This document shows positions 7,618-17,321 of a DNA stretch of 64,000 nucleotides, piece by piece. Position 1 is the stretch's first letter. Each line of letters begins with the position of its first letter. This DNA is from JADJLQ01 sp038251405 (GTDB lineage: Bacteria; Bacteroidota; Bacteroidia; Chitinophagales; Saprospiraceae). The position numbers were made by a program, and so were the translations under genes. The DNA lies in contig JBBSBH010000023.1 in assembly GCA_038251405.1 (NCBI GenBank), forward strand, positions 13,035-77,034, in the 5' to 3' direction. Below the pieces are notes generated by a model that was not told the DNA's origin, searched no databases, and worked only from the letters and a program-made list of their open reading frames with translations.

Positions 7618-9179
7618 CAGAATCTCCAATACAAAATGATCAACAAAATAATAACTCCTACTGCTCCTATATTGAAACTGCGGCTGGTTTTAAAATCTAT
7701 AGAAGACAGATCTACTGCTTTTGGATTATCTACTTTTGACTCTATCATGGAAAAAGCAATAATAAGACCTGAGATGATCAAAAAACAAATGCCCATTTGA
7801 TCTAAAAAAGGAATAGTTGGAAATGCTTTGTCTATAAATGCAGATAAAGGAATAGTGATAATGGCGGCCATTAATGCGGCATTGGCTGTAGTTCTTTTCC
7901 AGAACAAACCAAACAAGAATATTGCAAAAACACCGGGGCTTACAAAGCCGGTATACTTCTGAATAAATTGGAATGCCTGAGATAAGTTTTGTAACAGAGG
8001 AGCAATGAGGATAGCGATTATAAATGCCGTACCCGCAGCTAACCTACCTGTCTTTACCAGATTCGCCTCAGAGGCATTTTTATTGATCCACGGTTTATAA
8101 ATATCCATAGTAAAAATAGTACTCACACTATTGGCCATGGCGCTTAGTGAAGAAGCGGCGGCAGCCACCAAAGCAGCTAATGCCAGTCCTTTAATTCCGA
8201 TAGGTACAAATCTATTCATTACCCAGGGATAGGCTTCATCTGGTTTGGCTAAATCTGCATGCATAGAATACGCTACTATACCAGGAATGACCACTATCAA
8301 GGGTAAAAGCATTTTAAGATAAGCAGCAAATACTAATCCTTTCTGCGCTTCTCCAATATTTTTTGCTGCAAGACTTCCCTGAATAATATATTGATTACAA
8401 CCCCAGTAATACAGATTAGCTATCCAAAGTCCTCCTAATAAAACGGTAAGGCCTGGTAACTCTTTATAATTGGGATTGTCCTTAGAAAGAATCATTTGGA
8501 ATTTTTCAGGAACATCTGCAATGAGTTGGTTTATACCCTGCATAAGTCCATTGCCTGCTCCAAGGTGGGTCAATGCAAGATAAGAAGTAATCAAGCCCCC
8601 GATAACTAATACGGTTACCTGAATCACATCGGTCCAGGCTACTGCCTGCATCCCACCATATAGACTATAAATGGCTGCAAATGCGGCCAATCCGGCCACC
8701 GCCCATCCAAAAGGAATATTCATGACCCCTCCCAGCGCAAGGGAGGCGAGATATAATACAGTAGTAAGATTTACAAATACTATCAATAAAGTCCAGAAAA
8801 TCGCAAGACTCGTTCGAACTCTTTTATCATATCGTTGCTCTAAAAATCCCGGCATAGTATAGATTCCTTTTTTAATATAAATAGGAAGAAAAAATTTTGC
8901 CACAATAAGAAGCGTAGCAGCAGCCATCCATTCATAAGATGCTATTGCGAGACCTATAGCAAACCCTGATCCTGACATCCCGATAAACTGCTCAGCCGAG
9001 ATATTAGCTGCAATCAATGATGAGCCAATTGCCCACCAGGGCAAATTCCGACCGGCCAAAAAATAATCTTGTGAATCTTTGGTATGACCTTTTTTACTTC
9101 TTGAGACCCATAATCCCAGGGAAATAATTCCAAGTACATACAGGCCAAAAACAATGAGGTCAATGGTAGAAATATTCAT
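7614..9179 (-). CDS. Sodium/sugar cotransporter (SSS family, SGLT-like)
   Basis: A 521-aa multi-pass inner-membrane protein of the sodium:solute symporter family. It resembles bacterial sodium/galactose transporters: an N-terminal hydrophobic helix, then SKKGHTKDSQDYFLAGRNLP, WWAIGSSLIAANISAEQFIG, the long SSS core with about 14 predicted helices, and a final C-terminal helix. It overlaps galK by 4 bases and follows lacI by 78 bases. The pairing with galactokinase suggests galactose or a galactoside as substrate (inference). Confidence 0.88.
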   Translation of the reverse strand: MNISTIDLIVFGLYVLGIISLGLWVSRSKKGHTKDSQDYFLAGRNLPWWAIGSSLIAANISAEQFIGMSGSGFAIGLAIASYEWMAAATLLIVAKFFLPIYIKKGIYTMPGFLEQRYDKRVRTSLAIFWTLLIVFVNLTTVLYLASLALGGVMNIPFGWAVAGLAAFAAIYSLYGGMQAVAWTDVIQVTVLVIGGLITSYLALTHLGAGNGLMQGINQLIADVPEKFQMILSKDNPNYKELPGLTVLLGGLWIANLYYWGCNQYIIQGSLAAKNIGEAQKGLVFAAYLKMLLPLIVVIPGIVAYSMHADLAKPDEAYPWVMNRFVPIGIKGLALAALVAAAASSLSAMANSVSTIFTMDIYKPWINKNASEANLVKTGRLAAGTAFIIAILIAPLLQNLSQAFQFIQKYTGFVSPGVFAIFLFGLFWKRTTANAALMAAIITIPLSAFIDKAFPTIPFLDQMGICFLIISGLIIAFSMIESKVDNPKAVDLSSIDFKTSRSFNIGAVGVIILLIILYWRFW

Positions 9180-9257
9180 AGTAAGATTTAAGGTTAGAAA
9201 GATATGAAAGAATTGTTTGATTGATTTATTAGAAGGTGAATATGTTTAAGAATTATT

Positions 9258-10283
9258 TTATTTCCTGGCAGAAGATTCTCTAAAGAATGGAATGGGCACC
9301 AGTTGAACGGTTTTCAATTGCATGGGTATTTTTGATTTCTTATCTTTTATTTGATCCAGTATTAAATTAAAAGCTTCCTGACCCATTTTTACTGTCTGTT
9401 GATCAATAGAGGAAAGGCTTGGTGTAAGGTGCTCATCAAATTTTTCATTTGCAAACCCGATAAGTCCAAATTCCTCTGGCACTTTTATACCCCTTACTTT
9501 CACCTCTTTTAGAACCCCCAGTGCAGTAAAATCCTCAACAGCAAATACCGCATCGACCGTTTTATTTTTTTTCATTAACTCTATGAGTCCTTCTCTACCT
9601 GCCTCTATGGAGATATTACCTGTATACACCATGGATGATTTATACTTTATACCATTTTCCTCCAGTGCTTTTTGATAGCCAATCAGACGATCCTGGAAGG
9701 CTTTAATCTGGAGAGGTCCGGAAATATGGGCAATATGCTTATAACCCTGCTGAATTAAATGCACTGTAGCTAAATGGCCGCCCTTGACATCATCCACTAT
9801 CACAGATGAAATCCCGAGCTGATCAGAATATCTATCAAAAAAAACTATCGGAATACCCAGGTTTTTAATCTTTATAAAATGATCAAATTCCAATGTGTCT
9901 TTTGCCAGTGAGACCAAAATACCATCGACACGAGCGGATAAAAAAGTCTCGAGTCCTTTAATTTCGTATTCTTTAGCTTCATTAGTTTGAAAAATTAAAA
10001 CGCTGTAACCCGCGGTATTGGCCATACTTTCAATTCCATGAACGACAGAACCAAAAAAATTGATCTCTGCACTGGGAATCAGCACACCTATTACATTAGA
10101 GTTGCCTGACCTTAATGACGATGCTATTTTATTGATTTTAAAATCATTTTTCATGGCATAAGTCAATACACGAGACTTCATCTCTTCGCTGATTCGGGGG
10201 TGATCATGCAATGCTCTTGAAACTGTAGCAGCAGTGGTATTCAATGCCTTTGCAATATCTTTTATAGTGATTTTATCGGCCAT
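9258..10283 (-). CDS. LacI-family transcriptional regulator
   Basis: A helix-turn-helix at the N-terminus (ITIKDIAKALNTTAATVSRA) is followed by a periplasmic-binding-protein-like sensor domain (NVIGVLIPSAEINFF, the GIPIVFFDRY segment, EEFGLIGFANEKFDEH). From the ATG at 10283 it is 341 aa, normal for the family. An in-frame ATG at 10322 would add 13 residues but would place a perfect palindrome (10286-10297) inside the coding region, so I prefer 10283. It lies upstream of the symporter-galK pair on the same strand and probably controls it, and itself. Confidence 0.9.
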   Translation of the reverse strand: MADKITIKDIAKALNTTAATVSRALHDHPRISEEMKSRVLTYAMKNDFKINKIASSLRSGNSNVIGVLIPSAEINFFGSVVHGIESMANTAGYSVLIFQTNEAKEYEIKGLETFLSARVDGILVSLAKDTLEFDHFIKIKNLGIPIVFFDRYSDQLGISSVIVDDVKGGHLATVHLIQQGYKHIAHISGPLQIKAFQDRLIGYQKALEENGIKYKSSMVYTGNISIEAGREGLIELMKKNKTVDAVFAVEDFTALGVLKEVKVRGIKVPEEFGLIGFANEKFDEHLTPSLSSIDQQTVKMGQEAFNLILDQIKDKKSKIPMQLKTVQLVPIPFFRESSARK

Positions 10284-10285
10284 GC

Positions 10286-10297
10286 GTAATCGATTAC
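10286..10297. promoter_or_regulatory. LacI-type operator palindrome before lacI
   Basis: GTAATCGATTAC is a perfect 12-bp palindrome with the central CG typical of LacI-family operators. It lies two bases upstream of the preferred lacI ATG, where a bound repressor would block transcription or initiation. It matches the susC-upstream site (22501-22512, GTAAACGTTTGC on the minus strand) at 9 of 12 positions. Confidence 0.55.
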
Positions 10298-10431
10298 TCG
10301 AATGTAATTTAATTTTCCCCAAATGAACCTATTCCATTAAAAAAGATATGCTATAGACAATAATCTAGTCCTACTATTTACAGATTCTAATCAAAGATTC
10401 ATGGTTTTATAATTTTCAAATTTGGATAAGT

Positions 10432-10518
10432 ATTGGCAAATTGATTAAAAAACAATTTACTGATATGGAACCTGTAGGTAGAATAGGTAGTCCTGAAGAA
10501 GTGGGGATACTTTCATAG
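10432..10518 (+). pseudogene. Remnant of a short-chain dehydrogenase C-terminus
   Basis: Starting at 10432, one frame reads IGKLIKKQFTDMEPVGRIGS followed by PEEVGILS and a stop (10516-10518). The stretch 'EPVGRIGSPEEVG' is the conserved C-terminal region of SDR oxidoreductases, but the Rossmann core, the catalytic YxxxK and the final strand are all missing. It is a decayed fragment in the 380-base gap between lacI and tRNA-Cys; the rest of that gap shows only the tRNA promoter. Confidence 0.55.
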
Positions 10519-10640
10519 AGTTACATTCCAATATGGCTTGCTATTTGACCAGAATTGCCATGCTTTGGAAGGGGACTTCAACGCTCCATAATTGATAGAA
10601 ATCCCAAATTTATCTCATTCAGATTTAAAATTAATTTGCC

Positions 10641-10648
10641 TATCTTTG
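10641..10648 (+). promoter_or_regulatory. TAnnTTTG promoter element for tRNA-Cys
   Basis: TATCTTTG matches the Bacteroidota -7 consensus and ends 15 bases before the tRNA 5' end, consistent with a transcription start just before the tRNA. A clear -33 element was not seen at the expected spacing. Confidence 0.6.
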
Positions 10649-10663
10649 CGCTTCCTTTTAAAA

Positions 10664-10734
10664 GGTCGGGTGGCCGAGCGGTCAGGCAGAGGTCTGCAAA
10701 ACCTTCTACAGCGGTTCGAATCCGCTTCCGACCT
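10664..10734 (+). tRNA. tRNA-Cys (GCA)
   Basis: A 71-nt cloverleaf. The acceptor GGTCGGG pairs with TCCGACC (one G-U), the D arm is GCC...GGC, and the anticodon stem GAGGT/ACCTT carries loop CTGCAAA, giving anticodon GCA. The T arm AGCGG-TTCGAAT-CCGCT is intact. The discriminator is T (U73), as expected for cysteine. CCA is not encoded, and a T-rich run follows. Confidence 0.96.
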
Positions 10735-10852
10735 CTTTTTTTCCTTTTATTCCATCGCCTTCTTAACCTTCTGGTAATCTTCGATTTAACCAAGTTCCTT
10801 ATGACTATCCCAATGAAGGTGAGGGAAGCAAAATACCTTATTTATTATTGAC

Positions 10853-10893
10853 TTAAACCCAATTTTTGCAGCTGAAGCAAAAATTGGGTTTAA
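10853..10893. terminator. Perfect 17-bp hairpin at the 3' side of the CRTAC1/haloperoxidase operon
   Basis: TTAAACCCAATTTTTGC (10853-10869) pairs perfectly with GCAAAAATTGGGTTTAA (10877-10893) around a 7-base loop. It lies 66 bases beyond the stop of the leftward operon and 118 bases beyond tRNA-Cys. A long U run is missing on both strands, so it may be a bidirectional terminator or a 3'-stabilising structure. Confidence 0.55.
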
Positions 10894-10959
10894 TGTGGCT
10901 CTATTGATGTATTTTTTACAACTACAAAGTGGTTGAACCACACAAAAAAATGACAGATG

Positions 10960-12624
10960 TTACTTCGCCCTTTTTCTAAACAGGTAAGCCGAAAAGCCTA
11001 ATACAAAAACAAGGCTACCCAGGTAATACATCCATGGAGGGCTACCTGGCAGTACCATCTCCTCAATAGTAACCAATGATTTAATAGCTGGATTTATAAT
11101 TACCTGGCTGGGTTTGGATGTCCATTTGACCACTATTGAATCGATTTTATTCTCGTTCCCCAGACCGAAATGCACAATGGATGAATTTTGAGAAATATGG
11201 CTCGAGCCCCCACCATCCACTTCTCTGATTTGCTTTTTACCATGGGTGTAGATTTCAATCCGTGAACCCAATCCTCTACTTTCCGATCCATGTCCTAAGA
11301 GTTTAACTTTTACCCAATTGCCTGAAGCAGAATCATTTCTATACAATCGGGTAAAAGAGCTCACCGGGTAATCCAAAGTCGGTTTTTGATTTACTACAAT
11401 TATGTCTTGATCTCCATCATTGTCCATATCAAAAGTTGCAGATCCTCTACCCATCCCGTAATCATTTAAACCCACAGCTCTGGCGCTTTCTAAAAATTTT
11501 CCGTTTTCGTTTTTAAAATAAAAATCTGCCATTGGAGTGCAGTTGGGATTAAGATCTCCATTGGAAACAAAAAGATCTACATCTCCGTCCTGATCGAAAT
11601 CTGCAAAATTGGCCCCCCAACTGATGGCAAAATATTCCAGCCCAAGTTCCTTGGCTTTATTTTGAAATGGTTTGTCTTTGCCACCATTTACCATAAAATA
11701 ATTGAATCGAATATTCGTAATGTAATAATCCATATCCCCATCGTTGTCAAAGTCACCTACCGCTGTTCCCATCGAATTAATTTTAAGATCCATATTCATT
11801 GCTTCGCTCACATCCAGCAATTTTTTCTTTGGGTATTGGTTGTTAAATAAAAAATCGGGTATCGCTTTATACCCAAAGTCCTGATTGACAAATAAGTCCT
11901 GGTCACCATCATTATCGTAATCTGTAAACACGCCACCAAAACCAAAGCCTTTATGAGTGAGTCCGTATTTTGCAAAATCGTTGGAAAAATATTTCCCCTT
12001 GTGATTAATTAGTAAATATCCAAATGCAGTGCGATTGGCGTTAACTATGGTAGCATCATTAATTTCTTTGAGTTCCCCCTGGAAGTCATGAAAATAATTT
12101 CCAATATACATATCCGGAAAGCCATCAGCATTTACATCTCCAAAACTAGCACCTGTGGAGAAAGAAATCATTTTATCTAATCTATAGTCCGCTGTGGCAT
12201 TTCTAAAAGTATTGTCTCCATTATTAATAAAAAACAGATTCATCGCCCTCGGAATAGTCTTGACACTATCTCTGGAAGTAATAGTGGTAATATAAAGATC
12301 TACCCAGCCATCCTTGTTTACATCAGCACTTACTACTCCCTGGGTAACAAAATGTTTCGTATCCGTGAGTCCTGATCCTTCGAATATATTTTTAAAAGTT
12401 CCATTTTTCTGATTGAGATACAATACATCATCAGCCATACCTCCTGTAATGTAAAGATCTTCCCAGCCATCATTATTGACATCCAATACACACACTCCAC
12501 CTCCAAACATGCCCTCGTAAACAATGAATTGGTGTTGTATACCTGAAGAAGTTGTAATATCTACAAAAGGAGTTTGCGCGGACAATGCATCAACTATAAA
12601 AAGCAAAAAACAAGATAGTAACAT
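10960..12624 (-). CDS. CRTAC1-type FG-GAP/VCBS and ASPIC/UnbV repeat protein
   Basis: Exported beta-propeller protein of about 554 aa. From the ATG at 12624 it starts MLLSCFLLFIVDALSAQ, a good signal peptide; the longer frame begins with TTG at 12648. Seven calcium-binding FG-GAP-like repeats are visible, for example DVNNDGWEDLYITGG, DVNADGFPDMYIGN, DYDNDGDQDLFVNQ and DMDNDGDQDIIVVN. An ASPIC/UnbV domain follows (GLGSRIEIYTHGKKQ ... VHFGLGNENKIDSIVVKW). The protein ends with one C-terminal membrane segment (YYLGSLVFVLGFSAYLF) and a basic tail (RKRAK), suggesting membrane anchoring. It is last in the SusC-SusD-CRTAC1-haloperoxidase operon. Function is unknown; such propellers usually bind glycans or proteins. 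Confidence 0.85.
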   Translation of the reverse strand: MLLSCFLLFIVDALSAQTPFVDITTSSGIQHQFIVYEGMFGGGVCVLDVNNDGWEDLYITGGMADDVLYLNQKNGTFKNIFEGSGLTDTKHFVTQGVVSADVNKDGWVDLYITTITSRDSVKTIPRAMNLFFINNGDNTFRNATADYRLDKMISFSTGASFGDVNADGFPDMYIGNYFHDFQGELKEINDATIVNANRTAFGYLLINHKGKYFSNDFAKYGLTHKGFGFGGVFTDYDNDGDQDLFVNQDFGYKAIPDFLFNNQYPKKKLLDVSEAMNMDLKINSMGTAVGDFDNDGDMDYYITNIRFNYFMVNGGKDKPFQNKAKELGLEYFAISWGANFADFDQDGDVDLFVSNGDLNPNCTPMADFYFKNENGKFLESARAVGLNDYGMGRGSATFDMDNDGDQDIIVVNQKPTLDYPVSSFTRLYRNDSASGNWVKVKLLGHGSESRGLGSRIEIYTHGKKQIREVDGGGSSHISQNSSIVHFGLGNENKIDSIVVKWTSKPSQVIINPAIKSLVTIEEMVLPGSPPWMYYLGSLVFVLGFSAYLFRKRAK

Positions 12625-12632
12625 GCAATGCT

Positions 12633-13973
12633 TCACTTCTTTTTCCAATTGAGTTGATTTACATGGCTTCCAATTTTTCTACCTTCTTCAAGGCCAACAT
12701 TATTATCCTGGGGAGTATGAATACCGCCATAAAATCTGGAATTGGCCACTTCAATGGGTACTTGTGACAGCGAATCAAAATGCCTGGTTTTAAAATCTGT
12801 ATTTCGTAATAGATCCCGTTTGCGTAAAGAATTAGTACTATCTGAAATAGCTATATTATTACCAAGTATATCAATCAAAGTTACTGATGCAGCTGAAGAT
12901 TGAATGGCATGTCCCGAAGGAAAAGCCGGAAAAGGTGGATCTGGCCAGAAAGACTCCCAACTATTATCAATATGTTCAGGAACAAAAGTATTAGGCCTTT
13001 CAGAGAAAAATAAATACTTCCATTTCCAACAATTTATAAATGCATCAGCTACTGCCATACCCACCCGCGCATAAGTCATAGCACAGGTAACCATATTAGC
13101 ATGAGATGCTCTCAAAGCCCGAAGAGCAATGTAGTAGGAATGACCAGGTGGAGTAATAGAAACATCAGGATCATCTCCCCACCAAAGTGCAATCTCTTTT
13201 TCTTCTTGTGTCAACGTTTTCTCTTTATCGTAAACAGCTCTGTACTGATGGTAATAAGCAGATGTATTAAGCGTATCGTATCGAATCATGTTGGGTGTAT
13301 CCATTTGGGCATTTTGCTTGAGAAAAGTTCTATTCTCGCCCCAGTGGGGATGCAATGGATTATGACTAAAAGACTGGGCATATAACGGAGGCCGCCAGGA
13401 TCCTGGAAAAACCGGATGTTTTAGTTCTTTATCAAAATTGTGAAGATACCCCCGATGGCCTCCATCTGTTTTTGACCAACTAAATATGGAGTCAGCAATA
13501 GATTTACCATAAGCTATGGAACGGTTTATGGCGCTTTTTTCATTTCGTGATTTATAGTTTTTCAGAATAGCCAACTCTAGGGAGTCGATTCGCCATTTAT
13601 TGGAATCCGAAGTCTGAACATAAATATTCTTTAATATACTAGCTTCAGCAGCATTCAGTGCCAAAGGCCAGACATATGATTGAGTAGAATCTGTCCCGGG
13701 CAATCGATTCAGGCCATTTAGTTGGTTTGCAACCGATTGATATTCTGGGAAACCATTTACAATAGATTCATACATGGTGAGGCCAATATACCCTAGGGTT
13801 CGCGAAGCAAATGTGGGTGAATTAGCCGGCGTATTTTTAAGAATATATAAGGTCATATCAGCCCATTTATTAGCTACCTCCTGATCCATCATTATTGGGC
13901 CCGGATCACTTTTACAACCTTTTGCAAAAAAGTCGATTAGTAAGAATAAAACAAATAATTTTCCAAATTTCAT
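12633..13973 (-). CDS. Vanadium-dependent haloperoxidase / PAP2-type lipoprotein
   Basis: A 446-aa protein with a lipoprotein-like N-terminus (Cys20). The complete PAP2/vanadium-haloperoxidase signature is present: K319-x6-R326-P327 (KYLFFSERP), P352-S-G-H355 (FPAFPSGHA) and S412-R413-x5-H419-x3-D423 (SRFYGGIHTPQD). These residues hold vanadate or phosphate, with H355 acting as acid-base and H419 as the covalent ligand. The length and the SRFYGGIH form fit haloperoxidases better than small PAP2 lipid phosphatases. The ATG overlaps the upstream CRTAC1 stop by one base (TAATG). The product may halogenate or oxidise an extracellular substrate; a phosphatase role cannot be excluded. Confidence 0.85.
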   Translation of the reverse strand: MKFGKLFVLFLLIDFFAKGCKSDPGPIMMDQEVANKWADMTLYILKNTPANSPTFASRTLGYIGLTMYESIVNGFPEYQSVANQLNGLNRLPGTDSTQSYVWPLALNAAEASILKNIYVQTSDSNKWRIDSLELAILKNYKSRNEKSAINRSIAYGKSIADSIFSWSKTDGGHRGYLHNFDKELKHPVFPGSWRPPLYAQSFSHNPLHPHWGENRTFLKQNAQMDTPNMIRYDTLNTSAYYHQYRAVYDKEKTLTQEEKEIALWWGDDPDVSITPPGHSYYIALRALRASHANMVTCAMTYARVGMAVADAFINCWKWKYLFFSERPNTFVPEHIDNSWESFWPDPPFPAFPSGHAIQSSAASVTLIDILGNNIAISDSTNSLRKRDLLRNTDFKTRHFDSLSQVPIEVANSRFYGGIHTPQDNNVGLEEGRKIGSHVNQLNWKKK

Positions 13974-16900
13974 TATTTCATTAACTGATAGGTTAGTATT
14001 TTTTGATTATTTAATGCAAATAAAATTTTATTATCAAAGGTCAATGAAGATCGCACATCACCTCTTATTTTCAATCCGGTGCTTTCCTGATCCATAGTTT
14101 CAAATTTACCATTACCTGCATTTTTTAATAGCACCCCGTGATTAGCATCCATTTGACCTATCCTTATCTTAAAGTTTCTATTATTTCCAGTAAGTATCAA
14201 ATCTTGCTTTCCATCTTTGTCAATATCCATGGTAGTAATACAATATACCGGTGATAGCTGGGCTTCTATTGGTAACGAATCATAGTGAAATTTTCCATCT
14301 GAACCAGATAAAAATAAACTGGTTTCCAAATGATTTGCCATTAATTTTTGAGCATCTTGTAAATCCTCTTTTTTGAAAATATCAGTAATGGTGGCATCTG
14401 CATATGATTTAAATGAATTGTACTTTGGTTTTAAATAAGCAAGTTGCTTTACCAGTTCATCCCGGGTAATAAATGGATATGATTTATCTTGAATGTAAGC
14501 AGTCATCAAGGGATCAATAGAGCCATTACGATCAAAATCCTTTACGTATAATTCAAGTGGCGTGGTTTCACTGGCTTTTAATGGAGAATTTAGTCCATGA
14601 TTTCCAATGACCAAATCAGGCTTACCATCATTGTTCAGATCAGTTGAGTGAATGACATTCCACCATCCAATAAATAGTTTATCAAAATATTCGTTCGTCT
14701 TATTCACTAGCCGTCCCTTCTGATTAACAAATATGGTAACCGGCATCCACTCTCCTACTACTACTAAATCCTTTATTTTATCATTATTGATATCGATAGC
14801 CAGTGCGTCCGTTACCATGCCCAGCTTTTCTATTGAAGAATTTATAATGGAAGTATTATCTGTAAAATTACCTTTGCCATCGTTTATAAGGACATAACTA
14901 TTGGGACTTTCAGGGTATCGACCCGGTACAAGACGACCACCCATAAACAAATCCTGATATCCATCCGAATTAATATCTATTGCTACCGCTGAAGATATGC
15001 AAGTTCCTACGATAGGAATTGATTGTAGCTTTGGTACGAAATTATTTTTACCATCATTCATTAATAGAACAGGCTGTATAGAAGTATCCTGAACACCATA
15101 ATCATGGTAACCACAGGATGGAATTAATATATCGTTCCAACCATCGTTGTTAGCATCAAAAATTAATGGGTGACTACCTTCAAAATGGGTGAGTTTTTCT
15201 AAGAAAGTATTAAGTGAACGGGCAAATGTTCCATTTCTGGTTTGTAAATAAATAGCGGGGGCCTGACCTAAACTTCCTCCAAAAACGATATCATCCAGCC
15301 CATCCTTATTAAGATCACCCTGACTCATACATGGCCCTGAATAAGACATTTTCGATGGCAATAGATATTGGCGGTCAAAATCGTTAATATCTATTTGATG
15401 ATGTTCAAAATTTATGGGAGAATTTATTGGATTAAATAGATTTGGTATTGAAACAGGTGGTTGTTTGGATTTGGTAGCCTCGCTTTGATTACATGTCAAT
15501 AGTTGATTCGAATGAATCTCAAAAAAGGATTGTATGCGACGATCTGGCCAAATAATTTTTACTGAGTCTACTTGTGCCTCATCACCAAGGCCAAAATGCA
15601 TGACAGGTGATACTGAAGATTGATATCCCCTTTCCAAAAACTGCTCACCCACTTGTCTTTTATCTTTTGAAAATAATTGGATTTTAGCACCTATTCCCAT
15701 AGTATTTGGGGCAGTACCCATAAGTTTTATTTGCAGGTAATGATGGCCAGGATTTTTATTGGATTCATTTTGATAAATAAAAGCGGTTTGATTAATATTA
15801 TTGATTACCAAATCCTGGTCACCATCATTGTCCAGGTCGGCATAAATTGCTCCATTGCTGTTAGAAGGTCGCTCAAGTCCCCATTCAAGTGTTTTATTTT
15901 TAAAAGCTATACCACCCGTCCCTTCAAAAATATAATTCGATATATTGGATGCTGGCATTTGCTCTATGATTTGCATTACATCTTCGCGTACTAACCGACC
16001 TTTCGTTTTTACATAATCATCCATGTAATTAATAAAATCCAGGTTGGTATAGTCTCTCTTGTAACCATTGGTAATATGCAAATCCTTATACCCATCATCA
16101 TTAAAGTCTGCGAATAAAGCAGACCAACTCCAATCCGTACTGGATATACCTGCTAACTGTCCAATTTCGGAAAATGTGCCATCACCATTGTTGAGCTGAA
16201 GCATATTGCGCATGTTTTGATAATAAAATCCGCTACGCACATTGAGATCAAATTTATTGTAGTTGTCTGGAGCTAATAAAAGTTTCTGTCGATGATTATC
16301 TTCCGGTAGCATATCTAAGGTTAGAATATCTGGCCTGCCATCGTTATTAACATCGGCAATATCATTTCCCATTGAAAACTGGCTGGTATGATCAAGGCTT
16401 TCAGACAACTTATTGGTAAAGGTGGCGTTCTTTTTATTAATATAAATGTAGTCAGGTACATTGTAATCATTGGAAACATAAAAATCAGGCCAACCATCAT
16501 CATTCAAATCCGAGATGCCTATACCAAGTCCATAGGATAATGGCGATCCGTTAATACCCGCTTTTATAGTAACATCATCAAATTTTCCATTATTATTTTG
16601 ATATAATCGGGTACCCCTTAGCTCATCATTTTGTTTAAACAATTCAGCCGTGCTTTCCTTATTGAGCATGGGAAGATTCTTAGGATTGTGATTTAACAAG
16701 ATCATATCCAGGTCACCATCCAGATCGTAATCAAAAAAATAAGCCTGGGTAGAAAATGCAGGACTATCCAGACCATATTCCGCAGCGGACTCTTTAAATC
16801 TGGGATTGCCCTCAGGATTATTTCCAGTATTAATAAATAGCTCGTTTTTTCTTTTTTCATCCGGTAGTGCTCCAGAATGACAGATATAAATATCTAATCT

Positions 16901-17305
16901 TCCATCACCATTTATATCTACCATAGTCACTCCGGTTTTCCATGGTCCAGGCCTGCCTTCCGCACCACAGGTGAGCGTGATATCTTCAAACTTCATATTT
17001 CCTTTATTGATATAAAGTTTGTTATCTGACATGTTTGAGGTGAAATACAAATCTACCACCTGATCACCATTCAGATCACCTGCCGCTACTCCGCCACCAT
17101 TATAAAAATATTCATACATCAAAATATTAGTATTCAATGCTTCTGTTAATGTATTTTGAAAATCTATTCCAGTTTGTTGGGCAGAAAGAAAAGTAAATAA
17201 CTGATTCTTTGTATTTAATGCAGATTCCTCTTCATTAATATGGCTTTTACAGTCGAAAAAGATCGTTAAAACTAGTAATAGAAACAATCTTTTTATCTCG
17301 ATCAT
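13973..17305 (-). CDS. Large CRTAC1-type VCBS/FG-GAP lipoprotein (double propeller)
   Basis: An 1110-aa lipoprotein (lipobox IFFDC, Cys19). I count about 14 calcium-binding FG-GAP repeats, seven before and seven after a central ASPIC/UnbV domain (GIGAKIQLFSKDKRQVGEQF ... MHFGLGDEAQVDSVKIIW). Examples are DINGDGRLDIYICH, DVNNDGRPDILTLD, DLDNDGDQDLVINN, DANNDGWNDILIPS and DLNNDGKPDLVIGN. The layout suggests two propellers flanking the ASPIC/UnbV module. It sits between SusD and the haloperoxidase and is translationally coupled to the latter. It is likely a surface-exposed binding or scaffold protein; no catalytic residues were recognised. Confidence 0.88.
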   Translation of the reverse strand: MIEIKRLFLLLVLTIFFDCKSHINEEESALNTKNQLFTFLSAQQTGIDFQNTLTEALNTNILMYEYFYNGGGVAAGDLNGDQVVDLYFTSNMSDNKLYINKGNMKFEDITLTCGAEGRPGPWKTGVTMVDINGDGRLDIYICHSGALPDEKRKNELFINTGNNPEGNPRFKESAAEYGLDSPAFSTQAYFFDYDLDGDLDMILLNHNPKNLPMLNKESTAELFKQNDELRGTRLYQNNNGKFDDVTIKAGINGSPLSYGLGIGISDLNDDGWPDFYVSNDYNVPDYIYINKKNATFTNKLSESLDHTSQFSMGNDIADVNNDGRPDILTLDMLPEDNHRQKLLLAPDNYNKFDLNVRSGFYYQNMRNMLQLNNGDGTFSEIGQLAGISSTDWSWSALFADFNDDGYKDLHITNGYKRDYTNLDFINYMDDYVKTKGRLVREDVMQIIEQMPASNISNYIFEGTGGIAFKNKTLEWGLERPSNSNGAIYADLDNDGDQDLVINNINQTAFIYQNESNKNPGHHYLQIKLMGTAPNTMGIGAKIQLFSKDKRQVGEQFLERGYQSSVSPVMHFGLGDEAQVDSVKIIWPDRRIQSFFEIHSNQLLTCNQSEATKSKQPPVSIPNLFNPINSPINFEHHQIDINDFDRQYLLPSKMSYSGPCMSQGDLNKDGLDDIVFGGSLGQAPAIYLQTRNGTFARSLNTFLEKLTHFEGSHPLIFDANNDGWNDILIPSCGYHDYGVQDTSIQPVLLMNDGKNNFVPKLQSIPIVGTCISSAVAIDINSDGYQDLFMGGRLVPGRYPESPNSYVLINDGKGNFTDNTSIINSSIEKLGMVTDALAIDINNDKIKDLVVVGEWMPVTIFVNQKGRLVNKTNEYFDKLFIGWWNVIHSTDLNNDGKPDLVIGNHGLNSPLKASETTPLELYVKDFDRNGSIDPLMTAYIQDKSYPFITRDELVKQLAYLKPKYNSFKSYADATITDIFKKEDLQDAQKLMANHLETSLFLSGSDGKFHYDSLPIEAQLSPVYCITTMDIDKDGKQDLILTGNNRNFKIRIGQMDANHGVLLKNAGNGKFETMDQESTGLKIRGDVRSSLTFDNKILFALNNQKILTYQLMK

Positions 17306-17321
17306 AATGCCTAAAAATAAG

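Noticed and set aside
10555..10851. Several open frames on both strands around tRNA-Cys
   Set aside because: They run straight through the tRNA; the cloverleaf explains the sequence.
13101..13385. Plus-strand open frame opposite the haloperoxidase gene
   Set aside because: Shadow of the well-supported minus-strand gene; no motif or promoter.
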